Shown here piece after piece: positions 6,186-8,354 of a stretch of DNA of 8,354 bases; positions within the stretch are counted from its first letter, which is position 1; each line of letters starts with the position of its first letter. The stretch lies in the NCBI GenBank assembly GCA_020442225.1, contig JAGRKR010000695.1:1-8354 (forward strand). The letters run 5' to 3'. This DNA comes from Hyphomicrobiaceae bacterium (GTDB lineage: Bacteria > Pseudomonadota > Alphaproteobacteria > Rhizobiales > Hyphomicrobiaceae). The notes beneath the pieces are model-generated. The model saw only the letters and a list, made by a program, of their open reading frames with translations. It searched no databases and was not told where the DNA came from. Made by a program: the position numbers and the translations under genes.

Positions 6186-7112
6186 ATGCTGTATTTCACT
6201 CTGAGACGTCTAAGCGTTGCCGTTCTGGTCGCGCTCACCGTCTCGTGGTTGTCGTTCTCGATGATCTACCTCTCCGGTGACCCCGCGACGGCGCTCGCCG
6301 GCGAGACGGCCACCGCGGCGGATGTCGAGAACATCCGGCGCATCTACGGCTACGACCGCCCGATCGTGGTGCAGTACGTCGACTGGCTGATGAACGCGCT
6401 CCAGGGGAACCTCGGCCGCTCCCACTATCTGAAGTCGGACGTGTCCAAGATCATCATGGAGCGGCTGCCGACGACGATGCTGCTCGGCGCCTGCGCGCTC
6501 AGCTTTGCGCTCATCCTCTCCATCCCCCTGGGCGTCCTCGCCGCGATCAGGCCGAACAGCCTGTTCGACCGCTTCGCCCTGACGCTGGCGGTGATCGGGC
6601 AGGCCATGCCTAGCTTCTGGTTCGCCCTGACGCTGATCCTGTGGCTCGGCATCTACGGAATAGGCGGGGTACGCCTGCCGATCACGGGATCGGCCAGTTG
6701 GCTCAACTTCATCATGCCGTCCATCGCGCTCGGCTACTACGTGACGCCGGCGGTCATGCGATTGACACGCGCCGGCATGCTGGACGTGCTCTCGTCGGAT
6801 TATATCCGCACGGCGCGCGCCAAGGGGCTGAGGCCGCGCACGGTGCTCTTCAAGCATGCCTTGCGCAACGCCATCATCCCTGTCGTGTCGCTTGCCGCGG
6901 TGCAGTTCGGGTTCATGCTCGGCGGCTCGATCGTGATCGAGACGATCTTCAACATCAACGGCCTCGGCTACCTCGCCTGGGAGTCGATCCAGCGTGCAGA
7001 CCTGCCGGTGATGCAGGCGATCGTTCTGGTGCTGTCGATCATCTACGTCATCATCACTTTCCTGGCGGACATGCTGAACGCCTTCCTCGACCCGCGCATT
7101 CGCGTGCATTGA
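6186..7112 (+). CDS. ABC transporter permease, DppB/OppB-like
   Basis: A 308-residue inner-membrane permease of the BPD_transp_1 superfamily, DppB/OppB branch. It forms half of the transmembrane channel that accepts ligand from the binding proteins. The product has the family plan: a first helix at about residues 9-29, a periplasmic segment with YGYDRPIVVQYVDW and GNLGRS, then five further helices from about residue 97 to 300. The cytoplasmic coupling (EAA) loop is YIRTARAKGLRPRTVLFKHA (206-225), which docks on the ATPase. The C-terminus LDPRIRVH is typical. ATG 6186 was chosen over an in-frame ATG at 6144. It has GAGAAG at 6174-6179 six bases upstream and gives a protein beginning with the usual short basic leader MLYFTLRRL; the longer version would start inside the hairpin loop. 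The next gene starts 21 bases downstream. Confidence 0.94.
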   Translation: MLYFTLRRLSVAVLVALTVSWLSFSMIYLSGDPATALAGETATAADVENIRRIYGYDRPIVVQYVDWLMNALQGNLGRSHYLKSDVSKIIMERLPTTMLLGACALSFALILSIPLGVLAAIRPNSLFDRFALTLAVIGQAMPSFWFALTLILWLGIYGIGGVRLPITGSASWLNFIMPSIALGYYVTPAVMRLTRAGMLDVLSSDYIRTARAKGLRPRTVLFKHALRNAIIPVVSLAAVQFGFMLGGSIVIETIFNINGLGYLAWESIQRADLPVMQAIVLVLSIIYVIITFLADMLNAFLDPRIRVH

Positions 7113-7133
7113 GAACCCTGGGTGGATTGAAAA

Positions 7134-8054
7134 ATGGCTGACGTTGCCGAAATCAAGGGACACGCACCGACGGCGGACGTGATCCTCGAGCCGACACCGG
7201 GCGCCATCCTGCGCCGCCGCATCTTCCGGCATTGGGGATTGATATTCGGAGGCATCATCCTCCTGGTCATCGTGTTGATGGCGCTGCTGGCGGGCGTGAT
7301 CTCACCGCACGATCCCTATGACCAGCAGCTTGCGCGCAAGCTCATCCCGCCGATCTGGCACGAAAGCGCCAAGGCGACCTGGACGCACCCGCTCGGCACC
7401 GACCACCTCGGGCGCGACTATCTCTCCCGCCTGTTCTATGGCGCCCAGGTCTCGCTGATGATCGGCTTCCTGGCCATGCTCATCTCGGGGATCATCGGGA
7501 CGACGCTCGGCGTGCTCGCCGGCTATTTCGGCGGCCGCGTCGACATGATCGTCAACTTCATCGTCACGACGCGGCTCTCCATGCCGGTCGTGCTGGTGGC
7601 GCTGGCCGTCGTCAGCCTCATCGGCGGCTCGCTGACGGTGGTCATCTGGGTCCTGGGGTTGCTGATATGGGACCGCTTCGCTGTGGTCATGCGAAGCGCC
7701 ACCATGCAGATACGAAACCGGGATTTCGTGGCAGCCGCCGAGGCGCTCGGATGCTCGCGCACGCGCATCATCATGACCGAGGTGATGCCCAACATCATGA
7801 ACCACCTGATCGTGGTGGCCACGCTCGAGATGGCTCACGCGATCCTGCTGGAAGCGGCGCTGTCGTTCCTCGGTCTCGGCGTGCAGCCGCCGACGCCCTC
7901 GTGGGGCCTGATGGTCTCGGAGGCCAAGGGGCTGATGTTCTTCGATGCCTGGCTGATCGCCATCCCCGGCATCGCGCTCTTCCTGCTCGTGCTTTCCATC
8001 AATCTGCTGGGCGACGGCCTGCGTGACGTCACTTCGCCCGACGGCCGGAGCTGA
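7134..8054 (+). CDS. ABC transporter permease, DppC/OppC-like
   Basis: A 306-residue permease of the DppC/OppC branch, the second half of the channel. An N-terminal cytoplasmic segment of about 35 residues precedes the first helix (about 36-55). Next come SPHDPY (57-62) and the family signature HPLGTDHLGRDYLSRLFYGA (85-104). The membrane domain contains the coupling loop DFVAAAEALGCSRTRII (197-213) and the C-terminal signature ALSFLGLGVQPPTPSWGLM (242-260). Length and motifs are those of a full, intact subunit. The start ATG 7134 has a moderate ribosome site (GGGTGG at about 7120-7125). It pairs with the gene at 6186 to form a heterodimeric pore and is followed after only three bases by the ATPase gene, indicating one transcript. 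Confidence 0.94.
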   Translation: MADVAEIKGHAPTADVILEPTPGAILRRRIFRHWGLIFGGIILLVIVLMALLAGVISPHDPYDQQLARKLIPPIWHESAKATWTHPLGTDHLGRDYLSRLFYGAQVSLMIGFLAMLISGIIGTTLGVLAGYFGGRVDMIVNFIVTTRLSMPVVLVALAVVSLIGGSLTVVIWVLGLLIWDRFAVVMRSATMQIRNRDFVAAAEALGCSRTRIIMTEVMPNIMNHLIVVATLEMAHAILLEAALSFLGLGVQPPTPSWGLMVSEAKGLMFFDAWLIAIPGIALFLLVLSINLLGDGLRDVTSPDGRS

Positions 8055-8057
8055 TCC

Positions 8058-8354
8058 ATGAGCAACAACATCCTCGAGGTGGAAAGCCTCAATGTCGAGA
8101 TCCCCGTGCCGGCGGGACTGCTGCGGCCGGTGCAGAACCTGAGCTTCTCGGTCGAGAAGGGCAAGACGCTCTGCATCGTCGGCGAGTCCGGGTGCGGCAA
8201 GTCGCTGACGGCGCTGGCCATCATGGACCTGCTGCCGCGCGCGGCGAGGCGGCGTGCAAATCGCCTCACCCTGGCCGGGCAGGACATGAGGAGCCTGAGC
8301 GAGCGGCAGATGTCGGACCTGCGCGGCAATCGCATGGCGATGATCTTCCAGGAG
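8058..8354 (+). CDS. ABC transporter ATP-binding protein, DppD/OppD-like (partial, 5' end)
   Basis: The first 99 codons of an ABC ATPase run off the right edge. The protein begins MSNNILEVESLNVEIPVP. It shows a complete Walker A motif, GESGCGKS (residues 42-49), followed by LTALAIMDLLP, the DppD/OppD pattern, and the start of the Q-loop, MIFQE with Gln98. It would hydrolyse ATP at the cytoplasmic face to drive import through the adjacent permeases. The start ATG 8058 has GGAG at 8047-8050, which overlaps the end of the permease gene. Signature motif, Walker B and the C-terminal oligopeptide-transporter domain lie outside the window, so completeness cannot be judged. Family confidence is high. 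Confidence 0.93.
   Translation, partial: MSNNILEVESLNVEIPVPAGLLRPVQNLSFSVEKGKTLCIVGESGCGKSLTALAIMDLLPRAARRRANRLTLAGQDMRSLSERQMSDLRGNRMAMIFQE

Noticed and set aside
1..8354. CRISPR array, tRNA/rRNA genes, insertion sequences, phage or defence genes
   Set aside because: I looked for regularly spaced repeats, tRNA-like stem and CCA patterns, transposase frames and terminal repeats and found none; nearly all bases are accounted for by housekeeping and transport genes.

Overview
The window is GC-rich and looks like chromosomal DNA from an alphaproteobacterium, possibly of the Hyphomicrobiales/Rhodospirillales type. The main clue is the left edge, where the tail of a cytochrome c oxidase subunit III gene is followed by a DUF983 gene and a SURF1 gene, a typical alphaproteobacterial aa3-oxidase gene order. 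No genus can be assigned from the sequence alone.

Layout: (1) 1-1451, end of a cytochrome oxidase cluster on the + strand: coxC/ctaE tail, a 148-base gap holding two perfect hairpins (one in a REP-like context), a small DUF983 zinc-ribbon membrane protein, and the oxidase assembly factor SURF1. (2) 1474-2487, a convergent minus-strand gene for an EamA/DMT-family membrane transporter. (3) 2488-2727, a 240-base divergent intergenic region holding two inverted repeats and a weak promoter candidate. (4) 2728-8354, a + strand peptide/nickel-type (Dpp/Opp) ABC importer operon. It has two paralogous periplasmic solute-binding proteins in tandem, then a DppB-like permease, a DppC-like permease and the first 99 codons of a DppD-like ATPase, cut by the window edge. 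A second, DppF-like ATPase would be expected just downstream.

How it fits together: the first three genes make and assemble the terminal oxidase. The importer operon encodes two secreted binding proteins of about 490 mature residues, roughly half identical by eye, which probably deliver ligands to one shared membrane channel. The permease and ATPase genes are packed tightly (gaps of 21 and 3 bases). Each binding-protein gene is instead followed by a GC-rich hairpin without a U-tract, a layout consistent with higher expression of binding proteins than of membrane components. The substrate cannot be read from sequence.

I found no RNA gene, CRISPR array, insertion sequence or phage feature. Nothing amounts to a clearly new system. 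The points most worth a second look are the tandem binding-protein pair with a shared, exclusive CX6C cysteine pair, the structured 299-base spacer between them, the inverted repeats before the operon, and the REP-like hairpins after coxC.
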